From the NCBI GenBank assembly GCA_037042185.1, contig JAXQJY010000027.1, forward strand, positions 2,046,001 to 2,110,000: a stretch of 64,000 bases of DNA, written 5' to 3'. Within the stretch, counting starts at the first letter, position 1. Each line of letters begins with the position of its first letter. The position numbers were made by a program, and so were the translations under genes. Of the stretch, positions 35,612 through 46,449 are shown one piece after another. The DNA is from Sordariomycetes sp. S80-01Y. Taxonomy: Eukaryota > Ascomycota > Sordariomycetes. A model generated the notes under the pieces. The model was not told the origin of the DNA. It saw only the letters and a program-made list of their open reading frames with translations, and ran no database searches.

Positions 35612-36656
35612 ATGCTACTCGTCAAGCAACTCGCCCTCGCGGCCACGGCGGCCTCATTCCTCGTCGTCCCCGAAACAACTCAGACCGACGAAGAAGCCTT
35701 CAAGGCTCTTCCCATCGATGCCTTCTCCGCGACATCCGACATTCCCGTTCACGCTCTGTCGCAAACCCTCGATGTCCCCTGTGCCGGTTGCAAGGGCAAG
35801 GACGCCCACCTGTCCATGGACTTCGCTGTCGAAGATGGCACGCGTCTCCTTCTGAACGGCTACGAGCTGTACCCCAGTGCTGATCCCTGGCACGGAGATT
35901 TGACGGCCGAGGTCGTCAAGGGGAACGGCAAGACGAAGAACCAGATGCTGGGCTACAGCTTGGCCGTTGGTCCTCAGGCGTACGACGACAACCAGGCTCT
36001 CGAGGTCATCAACGTCGGTCTTCACGTCATCGAGGTTGGCGGGCGTTTCATCGAGGGCATTCCTACCGTCAACATCAAGCTCATCAAGGCGCACACCGGC
36101 GAGGTCCTTATCGGCACGGTCGACATGGTGAACACTGAGCAGGCTGAGTGCACCGATGTCTGGTGCCGCGTCAAGGAGGGCTGGGAGAGCGCATGGAAGG
36201 GTATCAAGGCTGCCGGCGGGTGCAGGAAGCACAAGAGCCAAGGCCATGGTCACCATGACGGCAAGATGATGATGGATGGCGGCAGGCCGCACGGGCGTCC
36301 TGCACACCCCGGCCAGGAGCACCACCACTGGGGCAAGTTGATGAAGAACCTTGCCTTCAGCATTTTGTTGCCTGTTCTTACCGGTATTACCGCCGGCGTC
36401 GGTGTCGCTGTGTAAGTTTTCTCTCCACGTCGGTAACTATTTGAGCACGCGCTAATCTCTGTTCAGGTTCGTCATGGGTCTTTGCAGCTTTGTCGCCATC
36501 ATTGTCCGCTCCCGTCGCGCAAGGTGCCGTCGCTCTCGTCGCCGCTCTCTCAAGGCCGCCCCTACGGAGCCAGCTGCCGAAGAGGAGAAGACCGGTCTCA
36601 TGGACGTTGTCGAAGATGATGTCGACTCTCCTCCTCAGTACGAGGCTCGCAACTAA
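35612..36656 (+). CDS. Single-pass secretory membrane protein, DUF7728-like, with PPxY tail
   Basis: Exons 35612-36411 and 36467-36656 give 329 residues. An N-terminal signal peptide (LALAATAASFLVV) leads a lumenal domain with a CAGCKG motif near residue 57, a beta-rich middle and a second cysteine pair near AECTDVWC. A His/Gly-rich linker follows (GHGHHDGK, QEHHHWG), which could bind metal. The membrane segment, ~250-283, is completed by the splice, then comes a strongly basic stop-transfer run (RSRRARCRRSRRR). The cytosolic tail ends SPPQYEARN, a PPxY motif of the kind bound by WW-domain Nedd4/Rsp5 ligases and their adaptors. I believe this is the fungal DUF7728 family; no function is established that I know of. 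Confidence 0.78.
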
Positions 36657-37826
36657 GCCTGCTTAGGATTGAACTGCACACGCATATCACGGCTTCTGCC
36701 AGGCGGGGTCACACGGAAACAAAAAGAAATAACAAAATCCTTGTTTGAGATTTAGGCGTTCTGCTTTGGAAGGAAAGTTGCTATCGAAGATGGCAGAGCC
36801 AAAATACGGCAGATGGAAGGCGGAACAGGTACGGGCTTTTGGCGTCTTTGGGATCCATCACTCCCTCTCCTTATGGTTATCTACAACGGATGGATTTTTG
36901 GCTGCTTGCATTTGTCGTTACTCACTATACCCCACGCTCCTTGAGAGAAACCAAATATACCCTTTTATATCTTTTAAGTGCCGCGACTACGCTCGACTAA
37001 TCTTTCTTTCGATGCCAATGCCCCGACGTCGGCGGAGCCTCGCAGGGAATGCCGAAGTGCATCGTGCAGCATGCCGCCTACAGGCGCGGCTAAATGTGAG
37101 GGAGACATCCACCTTTGGCGGGTTTCCGCAGTCGCAAAGGACGGGTACCTGTCTGTGTGCGGGGTTTACATGGCGGGGAGCCCAAAGGGTCCTCTCTCGG
37201 CGGGACGAAAGATCTGGAAGCCTCGTGATGTGTATGTGGGCGCTGGGACGTGCTCGGTTCGGACGTCGTACGTAAGACGAGGCGATCGTGAGACTGGCGC
37301 GTATAAGAGCAGCACCCCTCGGCGAGCGGTGCGCCGTCACTCCCGCCGTCCACTGTGAAGGGTGAATCTGCTCTGCTGTCTGTTCTGGTCTGGTCGGATC
37401 GATTGAATCATCCAGTGAGTTCTGTTCAATCTCTCCCGTAATATCTCCCGTCTGCTCAATTCTGGTGCGGGGTTCGCGTCGTGTGTCTCGCTGTGGTTTT
37501 ACCCCGAGAGATGGATTGAATAAGCAAGCAAAGCTCCTCGGAACTTGCAGCTTCCTGAGTCCCTTCCCCTTCGTCATTGTCACCTTTTTTCTTGTCTTGC
37601 AGTGCCAGAATACTACTGCTTCCCTCTCTTCTATCTGCAGCGTTCCTCGCTGACTTTTACCTCCCAAAGAGAGACGAGTCGACGGCTAAGGTAGCCAGCT
37701 AACCCCCCTCGCGCCAGACCCTGCCGAAAAAGCGCACTTCGACTTACACACGCCTCACCAGCTCACTCGCCGGCCCCGACGCCCTCCTCCCTCTCTCTCT
37801 CTCTCCCTCCATCTCTCCCCTTCACA
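36657..37826. other. Intergenic before rhamnose mutarotase
   Basis: 1.2 kb holding the upstream gene's 3' UTR and the mutarotase promoter. A 226-codon minus-strand open frame (36987-37667) has no motif and an Arg-rich composition expected of a chance frame in GC-rich DNA. Confidence 0.5.
37782..37822 (+). promoter_or_regulatory. Polypyrimidine CT tract just before the ATG
   Basis: An almost pure C/T run, including a CT dinucleotide repeat, ends 4 bp before the start codon at 37827. Such tracts are common at fungal core promoters and transcription starts of well-expressed genes. The role is inferred from position. Confidence 0.6.
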
Positions 37827-38258
37827 ATGTGGGAGCCAACGTCGCCCACGTCGCCCACGGCCCCCGCGCCGTCCATCGCCCAGCGCCAGAAGAACCCGGG
37901 CCGCCGCTTCGCGCAGATCGTCAAGCTGCGGCCGCAGCACGTGGCCGAGTACAAGGCCTGCCACGCGGCGGTCTGGCCCGAGGTGCTGCAGCAGATCAAG
38001 GAGTGCAACATCGAGGACTACTCCATCTGGCTCGACGACGCCACCGGCACCCTCTTCGCCAGCCTCAAGTACGTCGGCTACGACTACGAGGGCGACATGG
38101 AGAAGATGCGCGCCAACCCCAAGGTCCGCGAGTGGTGGAAGATGACGGACGGCTTCCAGGAGAGCGTCAACGGCGGCAGGAGCAGCGAGGACACCGAGGG
38201 CCCGTCGTGGTGGAAGCCCCTGGAGGAGGTCTTTTACTACCACCCTTCGAAGCAGTGA
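37827..38258 (+). CDS. L-rhamnose mutarotase (RhaM family)
   Basis: Single-exon gene of 143 residues. After a Pro/Ser/Thr-rich N-terminal extension (~25 residues) the small alpha/beta-barrel domain reads RRFAQIVKLRPQHVAEYKAC, then the conserved His motif CHAAVWPEVLQQIK, DYSIWL, TLFASLKYVG, NPKVREWWKMTD and WWKPLEEVFYY, all in RhaM order. RhaM interconverts the alpha and beta anomers of L-rhamnose, feeding sugar released from pectin and plant glycans into catabolism in the cytosol. The bacterial enzyme is about 104 residues; the extra length here is at the N-terminus and a loop near residue 120. No other rhamnose-pathway gene is in the window. It converges on het-C. Confidence 0.93.
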   Translation: MWEPTSPTSPTAPAPSIAQRQKNPGRRFAQIVKLRPQHVAEYKACHAAVWPEVLQQIKECNIEDYSIWLDDATGTLFASLKYVGYDYEGDMEKMRANPKVREWWKMTDGFQESVNGGRSSEDTEGPSWWKPLEEVFYYHPSKQ

Positions 38259-38984
38259 GCGGCTCCCCATTTGTCGGGATGGAAGTGGGATATGCGCGCG
38301 CGCGCGCGTCCTGTTGGCTGGGCTGGCGGGTAATGGGACGATTTGCGACGAGTAGGTGGGGGGCTACCCTACAGCATAGCTCGAAGCAGAACCACGAGAT
38401 CTTTCTGCGCGGCGGTCGTGAAATCAAGTCTTTGCAATCACTTGATCTCCCAATTTTCAGTTCTACGATATTTATAATGTTTGTGGTTCGAGACGAATCA
38501 TTTCAACCCTTGTTGCGGTTGGAGTCGTGAGGATCATGGCATGGGTCTTCGGCCGTGATTTGTGTAGCGCTGTAACTCACGCACGACACCCAAGGAGTTG
38601 CACAGGTGCGGTTCCAACAAGCTGGGCCATACCGAAGCATCCCCTAAATCGGTGTAAGTGCCTGGAAATATTGGTGCTGTGAGATTGTCTTGCAGCGCGT
38701 ACAAAACCTAGTCTGAACGTAACGAGCTCCAAGTAGAGTACCTTTGCGGTCCAAGCATCCGCACAACAGGGGACGTCACGCCCATTTCTTGCGGATAAGC
38801 CAACGTTGACAGCAAGCAATATTCATTCTGCGAGGCGAGCTATCTTGAATATCTGCCGCAAAGATCGATGCCTCATCATCTCGTGGTCTCGTCAGCCAAC
38901 CCCAACTCCACACGCAATATCAACATCCGCCAAACCCGGCCCCTTTTCGCCGCAACCCCTGAACGACTGACTTGTCGCAAACGC
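38259..38984. other. Intergenic between convergent mutarotase and het-C genes
   Basis: Facing 3' UTRs. It contains a CG-dinucleotide run near 38294 (gcgcgcgcgcgcg). No gene is supported. Confidence 0.55.
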
Positions 38985-41933
38985 CTAGTACTGGTAGTTC
39001 CCTTGGCCGTAGCCGCCGCCGCCACCATAGCCGCCCTGGCTGTATCCTCCACCATAGCTCTCGCCGCCGCCGTAGCCGCCGCCCCCTCCCCTGTTGTAGC
39101 CACCGCTACCATAAGCTAGATTGCGATCATCAGAATCACCGCTCTTCTTCCTCTCATGGCGCCTCCTGTGCTTCTTCTCCTCGTCGCTGTCTTCATCATC
39201 CGACTTCTTGCGACGGTACTTCTTCTCGTCGTCAGAGTCGCCGCTCTTCTTGCGACGGTGCTTCTTTTCATCGTCAGAGTCACCACTCTTCTTGCGGCGG
39301 TGGTACTTCTTCTTCTCGTCGTCGGAGTCGTCGGACTTCTTACGCCCGTGGCCTCCGTAGGAAGAGTGCTCTTGACGGCCGTAGGACGAGTGACCGCCGT
39401 AGCTAGGTTCCTCGCGTTGGAAAGATGTCTCTTGGCGGCCGTAGCCTCCTCCACCGTACGAGGACTCTTGATGACCGTAATTGCCGCTGCCGCCGTAAGA
39501 GGGTTCCTGTCGTCCGTAGCTAGACTCTTCACGACCGCCATAGCCACCCCCGCCAAAGGAAGATTCCTGGCGCCCATAATTACCGCCACTGCCATAGGAC
39601 GATTCCTGACGGCCGTAGCTGGACTCCTGGCCACCGTAGCTAGACTCCTGACGGCTGCCGTAGCCTCCGCCGCCATAGCTAGGCTCCTGGCTACCGTAGT
39701 TACCGCTGCTTCCGTAGGAGCTCTCTTGGCGTTCGGGTTGTCCGTAGGCCCCGCTGGCGTATGAAGCAGCCTCGCCGCGACCACCACCATAGGATGAGTA
39801 AGACTGCTCCTGGCGGCCGCCTCCGTGAGAAGGCTCATGTTCTTCGTGACGACGACGGCTGGAGTGCTTATCTTCATCGTCGTCGCGACGAGAGGAACGC
39901 TTCTCCTTATCGTCACTTCCGCCAAAGGCTCCCACCAAACCACCGATCAGGCCACCGATGCCACCCTCACCCTTACCACCACCGCCGCCGCCGCCTCCCA
40001 AAGCGCCTGAAACGCCCTCAATGATAGCACCGGCGGCAGCACCGGCAATCTTGTCCTCGATGGTGTCAGGTGGGCCGTATAGCTTCTGCATCTTGAGCTT
40101 GCCGACACAGCCGTGACCGTGACCAGTGTCGTACACGCCCTCCTTGTGGTTCTCGCCGTTCTCGACGCCGTCACGGGAGAGTTTGCGGCGGTAGTCCTGG
40201 CGCTGACCATCACCCATATCGCGCCACCACTCCTTGACTGACTGGTAGATACGTCGACGGCCCTCATGGGCGCCATCTTCGCCCATGTCGCGCTGGGCGG
40301 GGTGGTGCATGACACCGGCAATGATGCGGTCAAGAGTGCGATCGATATCCTCACCATCGTCATCAATGGCCTTCATGAGCTGGGGCACAACCCAGGAGAG
40401 GCTCTTGGCGGCACACTGTCCCGCAACTTCGTTGAGAATGTTGGAGAAGTGGTCCTTGGAGAGCATCGAGTGGGTGGGGTCAGTAGATCGGTCGTCGTGG
40501 AAGACAATGTGCTGCTCCTTTTCGGAGGAGTTAATCAGCTCGTTCGATCCAGTCATGAGCTCATTCTTGATGTTCTGGATCAGAGGCACAATGAACGGCG
40601 CAATGACACTGAAAACGAACCGACTCAGCTCCTCCTCGAGCTGCTCGATCACCTTGGGCAGCACAGGAATCTTCTCAACAGCCGCAGTAATTCCCTTCAT
40701 GACTTCATCGTGAAACTCGATGGCGGGCATGACCTGGCGGAAGGCATCCTGAACGTAGCGAGTGAACTCTTCTGGCTCACGTGGCGAGATGTTCATATTT
40801 TGCATTTGGGCATTGTTGGCGTTGGACTGTATCTCATCAACCTTGCTGCTTTCATGCTTGTCGCCGAAAAAGCCATCAGGGATCTTGTCGAGGAGATCAC
40901 GGAGCATGCTGGTGTCTGCTTGGCTAGACTCCTGGAGCGTGCCCTCGAGTTCGTCAATTTCGTTCTGGGTGAGCTTGTCGGACACTTCACCAGTGACGGA
41001 GTGGAGGAAATCGACACCACCGAAGGTACCACTATTGTATGTAAGCATCACTTGCAAGATTGGGGGGAGTATAATACTCACGTTGTGATGGGGTAGACGG
41101 GCCCTTTGGCTCCCTGCAGCTCGATCTTAGTATCCTGGCCACAGTGAGGGAAGATACCCTCCTCGCCCATCTCGGCGAGAGCCAGCTCGATGTAGTTGCT
41201 GTGAGCGAAGAAGTCCTCCAGACAGTGAAGGCCAGTTCCGAGCAGGCGGAGAGACTCGTGAAGATCAGACTTGCGGCCGCCCTCTCTGTACTTGCGGCCG
41301 AGCTCGATACAGCGACCAAAGAGCCTCCGGACGAGCTTAGCCGAAGTCATGATGCCAATTCGTTCATTCGCAATGTAGTTCTTCATGCCCGTCTCCGGGT
41401 CGATGGACAGCTCTGTCTCCTCGTCAATAGGCCCACGTAGACGCCTATCGTAATTCCGCGCATCCTCGCCCTCAGCATATCCCTTGGGGTTGTCGATGTG
41501 CTCCTCGGGCCGGTAGCAACCGAGTCTGTCGGCAGTGACTTCGAACTCGCCAGAGCCGTAACCAAAGGTCATGAACCCGAGCACGCAGAGGAGGAGACGG
41601 ATGGCCTCCGCGGAGACGGACTTGACGGTGCCGACGTCAACGGCCTGCGAGTAGTCGCGAGCCCAGTTGCCGAAGTAAGTTTGCTTAATCATGAGCTTGG
41701 AGAACTTCTTGCCACCGTTGTAGGCTTGGGCAGCAGCTAAGCTGAGAAGGATGTCTTCGATGTCGCCATGGCGCCCTAAGCTCATTAGCATATATATCTC
41801 TGCTGTGGCGGACATTGGACACCGTACAGTTCTTGCCCTCAACCTTGGCAATCGAGGCAATGTTTCCAGCACCGAAAGCAGCCGCAGGCGTGATAGCCCA
41901 GGCGAGGCAGAGGAAGAAAGCGAAGCGGAGCAT
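38985..41933 (-). CDS. het-c: Het-C heterokaryon-incompatibility protein with glycine-rich tail
   Basis: Exons 41933-41828, 41775-41082 and 41031-38985 (minus strand) give 948 residues. A signal peptide (LRFAFFLCLAWAITPAAA) precedes FGAGNIASIAKVEGKN, spliced onto WRHGDIEDILLSL, the diagnostic Het-C start. The domain continues with YFGNWARDYSQAVDVGT, YRPEEHIDNPKGYAEGEDAR, GMKNYIANE and LHCLEDFFAHSNY. After ~residue 612 the chain is low complexity: a poly-Gly patch, then RQESSYGGGGYG-like repeats, then four copies of RRKKSGDSDDEKK-like units, then a GGGYGGG tail. Neurospora het-c encodes a surface-associated glycine-rich protein whose allelic differences trigger death of fused hyphae. Allelic type cannot be read from one sequence. 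It converges on the mutarotase gene and is divergent from the HMG-box gene across 2.6 kb. Confidence 0.93.
39106..39345 (-). repeat. Coding repeats in het-C: basic-acidic 13-15-residue units
   Basis: About four in-frame copies of a unit reading RRKKSGDSDDEKK with small changes (DDSDDEKK, DDEDSDEEKK). DNA copies are similar enough to suggest recent expansion by slippage or unequal crossing over. Confidence 0.8.
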
Positions 41934-44573
41934 CGTGCCGGCGAGCTCAAGCTTCGGATATGTTCTTAATGCAACCTATGTCAAAGAAGTAGCGGCTCTC
42001 GTGAAAAGTGTCGAGGCAATGGTCAGAAAAGAGAGGAGTTTGAAGAGCTGAGGGGTGGTGGATATCAGGAGGTTTTGATGCCAGCAGGTCAGTGAGGGGC
42101 AGAGCTCAAGCTGGAGCTGGAGCCAAACAGTGACGTCTGTGTACTTCGCGTCTCACGAGCTACAACTCCGGGGTCCGATTGGGGATCTTTCAGCGGCCAC
42201 TGAGTGGTAGAATGCCTGTGGACGCGCGTCGCAAGCGCTGCCGTATCAGACGGTTCTAAGCCCGGGCGGTTACTAAGGCGGCATTGCTCTGAAAGGGGCA
42301 AGACTCTGCTGTATCGAGACGGCACTCGGGTTGCGAGGTCGCTGATTCTCACAGGTCGGTAGATCCACGCCGTGGTTGTGGTTCAGAGGGGCTCACGATG
42401 AAACCAACCAGTGTGACAGGGGTAGGAGTACCTCGTCCCAGGTGAGGTGCCCGCTCCAGCCGAGGTACCTGTCTGCTGTCCAAACACGAGCCCCTCAGCC
42501 CCTCTTTGATGTGCGGCGGCAGCTGAACCCTGCCAAGGGGTTGCTGCGTTTAGAGGGGTAGATCGATCTGTTACATGCGTGTTGGCCAAGTGTAAGTGCT
42601 CGGAGTCTCCATTCAACGTGAGGCTCGCTCCCAGACCGCGATTTGGCCGAATTGGGCACTGATAAGGGAAAAAAACATCAAGCCACACTGAGTGTGGTCT
42701 TTGAGTATGATAGACTGCAGCCATAAAAGATGTTTGCCTGGTTGCAACCATGCAACATCCTCGAGCGTGCTGCCGGTAGCTTCGTCGAATATTACATGTC
42801 ATCGCCGAAAGTCTTGCGGCTCACCTTACGTTCAACAAGATGTGACAAACAATTCCTAAAGATCAAGAAGAGCACAAGCCCTGAACTGGGCTCTGTAAAT
42901 GGTATGCTAGACGGTTTTGTCAGTCATGCTAAAGCCAGCCAACAAGTTTCCAGGCTGTGTGAGTCTAATGTCCTTCCGAGGTTTTGCATGCAGGGTAGTC
43001 AGTGACTTTCCCAGCGGCCAGTTTCAGTGAATTTGATCCTTGGTTCGGGGTCACAGTGGTTGCCGTAGGCCTTGGAATCTCCAGTTAGGCCCGAAATTGT
43101 CTCGCTTGCTGTGGTTAGAGAGGGCAGGGTTTTACACGCCCCGCTGGCTGACCTACGAGGCCAACTGGCTCAAGCAACTCGCTGTGATGCCCGTTGTTGG
43201 TGCGGGAGCCGCAGCGCTGGAGCCCTGCTGAATTGTTCCAGCGTGCTGAGAATTACACACCCGTCCAGGCTACCTTAGGCCGCAACCCATGCCTCTCGTC
43301 AAGCCGCCGGCGCGAGCGAGGGAATAGCGCTGGAAGAAGCGACTAACTGGCCAGTACCAGCGTCACAGTGGCCTCCTTCGTCGGCCGATTCCGCCGTGGG
43401 CGTGGGCGCGCACTGGCGGCAACTGGCAGCACTTGACCCCAGCTGCCTCAATGATGACAACACGAGCTGTTTGGCTTCCTGCTCCAGGGCTGTTCGCATT
43501 TGCAAAGGTCTGCAAATGTTGTCGAGGCACGCGTCGCAGGTAAAATTCATTAAAATCAAGCTGGGGTTAGTCCATGGAAGGAACTCTGTTCCCAAAATGT
43601 GATCAGCATGTCGCGTCGCTGAAGTCAAGTTTCGACAACTGTCAAGTACTACTATATGATGGTTGTCGTACGGTAGTGGTGTGTCTTTGCGAGAGAGGTA
43701 GTCGACCTGTGCTGACAGCTTTGGGCGTGAGGGCGCTTGTTGTGAAAAGGGCTGGTGTCAGAGCCCTCTCCAGGTCCTGCAGATGCTGTATGAATCACGG
43801 GTGAACAATTGTGGTAGCGGCCGTCGATGGCGCTGGAACGAAGCCTGAGGTCTCCAAAACCTGGGAGCCTGTGATGGATAGCCTGGGGCTTGCTGGCTCC
43901 CAGTTTTCGGTTCGGTTGGGGATAGCAGGCCCCCAAAGCACCAAAGCACCAAAGCACCGTGACCAAAGCACCAAGGCAGCGCGTCGAGGGAGGTGCGGCT
44001 GTGGCTGCTGCCCTGGGCGAAGGTCGCTCGAGCGGGGTAATTGACGCATTCATCATCGGTAGCCCAGCGCACATGCACTGCAGCTGCACTTTTCGTCGCA
44101 TCCTGTGATTGGCTTGAATCACTTTCAGAAGCTTTCAGTGGACTGCTGATTTCAGGCAGGCGCCTACGGTACAAATTCTGCCAGCCCCCCAAATTTTTCG
44201 TCCCCGCCCGCTCTTCAGCACCTTCGTTCCTCCCATCATCCCCCCCAAAACACCCGGAACGCCTCCAGCTAAACCCACCAGCAGTGGCATCGTCGCTACT
44301 GTCAGGCATCGCAGCGCATCTCAGCCTAGGCCCTTCAACGCCAACCGTCCTAACACTCACCACCGCAAACCGCTTACACGCGTGCGCGCTATCAATACAC
44401 CAACCGCAACACCAGCGCCCAGTTGTTCTGAGCCCAACGCGCCATATTCATAGCGCCCTCCCCTCCAGTCAAAACAACCACTGTATTTGACGCGTCGCAT
44501 TCCACTAGAACTCTGGCGCCCAGCACTTCAAGACACAACAGTCACTCATCCCAACAGCCTTCTGCAACATACA
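41934..44573. other. 2.6-kb intergenic between het-C and HMG-box genes
   Basis: This holds both divergent promoters. No open frame shows a known domain; in particular I see no HET-domain gene or remnant. A short tandem array sits at 43933-43978. Confidence 0.5.
43933..43978. repeat. Tandem array of an 8-bp unit
   Basis: Three perfect copies of ccaaagca, a 6-bp interruption (ccgtga), then one perfect and one single-mismatch copy. It lies in the intergenic region about 600 bp before the HMG-box gene. Confidence 0.9.
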
Positions 44574-46172
44574 ATGGCCCGCTCTAAGAAGAACGCCGAA
44601 GACAAGAAGCAGGCTCAACAGGTCCCCCAAGTCGCCCCTCAGCCACCTCAGCCCATGATGCCTCAAGGCACCGCTCCTCAGGCCATGGCTTATCAAAACA
44701 TGGCTCCTCAGATGGCCATGCCGCAGATGCCTCAGCAGCCTCAGCAGCAGATGCCTCGCCAGCCTCAGCATCAGTTCCAGCAATTTGCGCCTCAGATGCA
44801 GATGCCTCCGCAGCAGCCTCCTCCCCAGATGCCGCAGCAGCCTATCCAGATGCCTCAGCAAAATGTCCAAGGACGCGTTGTTGATGGCGAGAGCTTCCTC
44901 TCTGTTCGCGATTCTGTAAGTTTGAACCGTGTTTCTTATCCCCAAGCTGCCCACTTTCGAGTTCTGCAAGCCGTTGTTACGCGCCTCACCCACCAGTCGC
45001 TGTGCTGTACACATACTGCCCCCAACTAATGGGCGCGTCTCACCCTTCCACCGGGTCGAGTGACCACCTGCACCGTTGCGCGATTGCACAAGATAGAGCC
45101 ATGGAAGTCCTGGAGAGTCTTATGACAGCACACCAAATCGGTGCAGCTTGAATGCTTTCATTGTGCATTCACGAGTTGCGACGCGTCTTTTGCTATTGTT
45201 TACACAACCCTGCCCCACTGCCCAAATGGGACGACAGGGGTGGGTAGCAACACACTATCACTTACATGCTCGCTCATGAGACTACGAAGCTAACTGTGCA
45301 AGACCCTCACCCGCTTGGCCACCATCACCGAGCTCCTCCGCTCTTTGACTCAGGACTACCTCCGTCACACCAGCCTTCTTCTTGGAGACACGTCCGAGGC
45401 TAACCATGTTGACCTGCTCGCCAATTTCGAGAACGCTGCGGCTCAAGCAGCTAATGCTATGAACCTCAACACGGAAGCTCCCGCCCCTGTGGCACCCGTT
45501 GAGGAGAAGAAGGAACGCAAGAAGCGCACCCATGACCCCAATGCCCCAAAGCGTCCCTTGACCCCTTACTTCCTCTACATGCAACATGCTCGTGGCATCA
45601 TCTCCACCGACCTCGGTGCAGATGCTCCCAAGGGTGCGGTGCAAGAGGAAGGCCAGCGTCGCTGGGCCTCCATGGGCACTGAGGAGAAGAAGGGATGGAA
45701 CCAAGCGTACCAGTACAACTTGCGTCTGTACAACGCCAGGACCATGTCCTACAAGGCCGGCAACCTCGACGCCAAGAACATGACGGACGAGGAGGCTCTC
45801 GCGTATGCCAACGCCAATGGGCTCCCCGAGGTGCCGCCAGCTGACGGTGACGTGGGCACCGCCATGATGATGGGCGGTGATGACAACGATGCCATTGCTC
45901 AGCAGCTTCAGGGAGGCACTGATGCCCCCATCATGCCTACACCCGCCTCTGCAGCCAAGACCCCAAAGAAGGCCGCCGGCGGACGCAAGCGCAAGAGTGA
46001 GGCTGCTGATGCCGATACCTCCAAGGCTGCCACTCCTGCCGCCGCCCCTAGTGCGGCTGCCAGTCCCGCCAAGCGTAGGAGGTCCACCAAGGCTGCCACG
46101 GGCACTGAAACCCCGACGAACGAGGACAGCAAGCCCAAGGGACGTGGTGGCAAGAAGACTAAGAGCTCTTAA
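44574..46172 (+). CDS. HMG-box chromatin protein
   Basis: Exons 44574-44915 and 45303-46172 give 403 residues. The first exon is a Lys-rich start followed by a Gln/Pro/Met-rich low-complexity region. The join VRDS/TLTRLATITELL continues a helical domain (LTQDYLRHTSLLL). The HMG box is at ~190-265 (DPNAPKRPLTPYFLYMQHAR, then RRWASMGTEEKKGWNQAY). The tail has alternating Ala/Pro/Lys stretches (KTPKKAAGGRKRK, SPAKRRRS, GRGGKKTKSS), a basic DNA-binding and nuclear-localising end. It should be an architectural DNA-bending factor in chromatin. The 387-bp intron is several times longer than nearly all others here; its acceptor follows a good gctaac branch point. It converges on urease, 277 bp apart. 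Confidence 0.9.
44916..45302 (+). other. Unusually long intron (387 bp) in the HMG-box gene
   Basis: Starts gtaagt and ends gctaactgtgcaag. Other introns in this window are mostly 49-105 bp. It has no open frame that keeps phase with the flanking exons. A small RNA or regulatory element inside is possible, but no C/D or H/ACA box set was convincing. Confidence 0.8.
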
Positions 46173-46449
46173 GCACCTGGGTTCCCCTGGGCTCGAGGGA
46201 TCGTGACTTATGGGTAAAGAAGGTATACATGGCTCCGAGTTTGGATGGTTGGATGAGGCAGGCGCGATTTTCTTGTCTACGGTTTACGGTGTTCGGTCGA
46301 TTCGCGCTTTGAGATACCGCAATATGCGACAGGGACAGTTGAGTGATTATGATGAACAAAACATTATACCCGTCTCCATTCATACACCGATTTTGCGTCA
46401 TGATGTCCGAACCCATGTGAGCTACTTTCCACTTTATACATTGACCACC

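Noticed and set aside
36987-37667. Minus-strand 226-codon frame before the mutarotase gene
   Set aside because: Arg-rich, no motif, overlaps the expected promoter and leader; chance frame in GC-rich DNA.
39156-39764. Plus-strand 202-codon frame opposite the het-C repeats
   Set aside because: It is the antisense shadow of the repetitive het-C tail; Leu/Val/Ala-rich and without motif.
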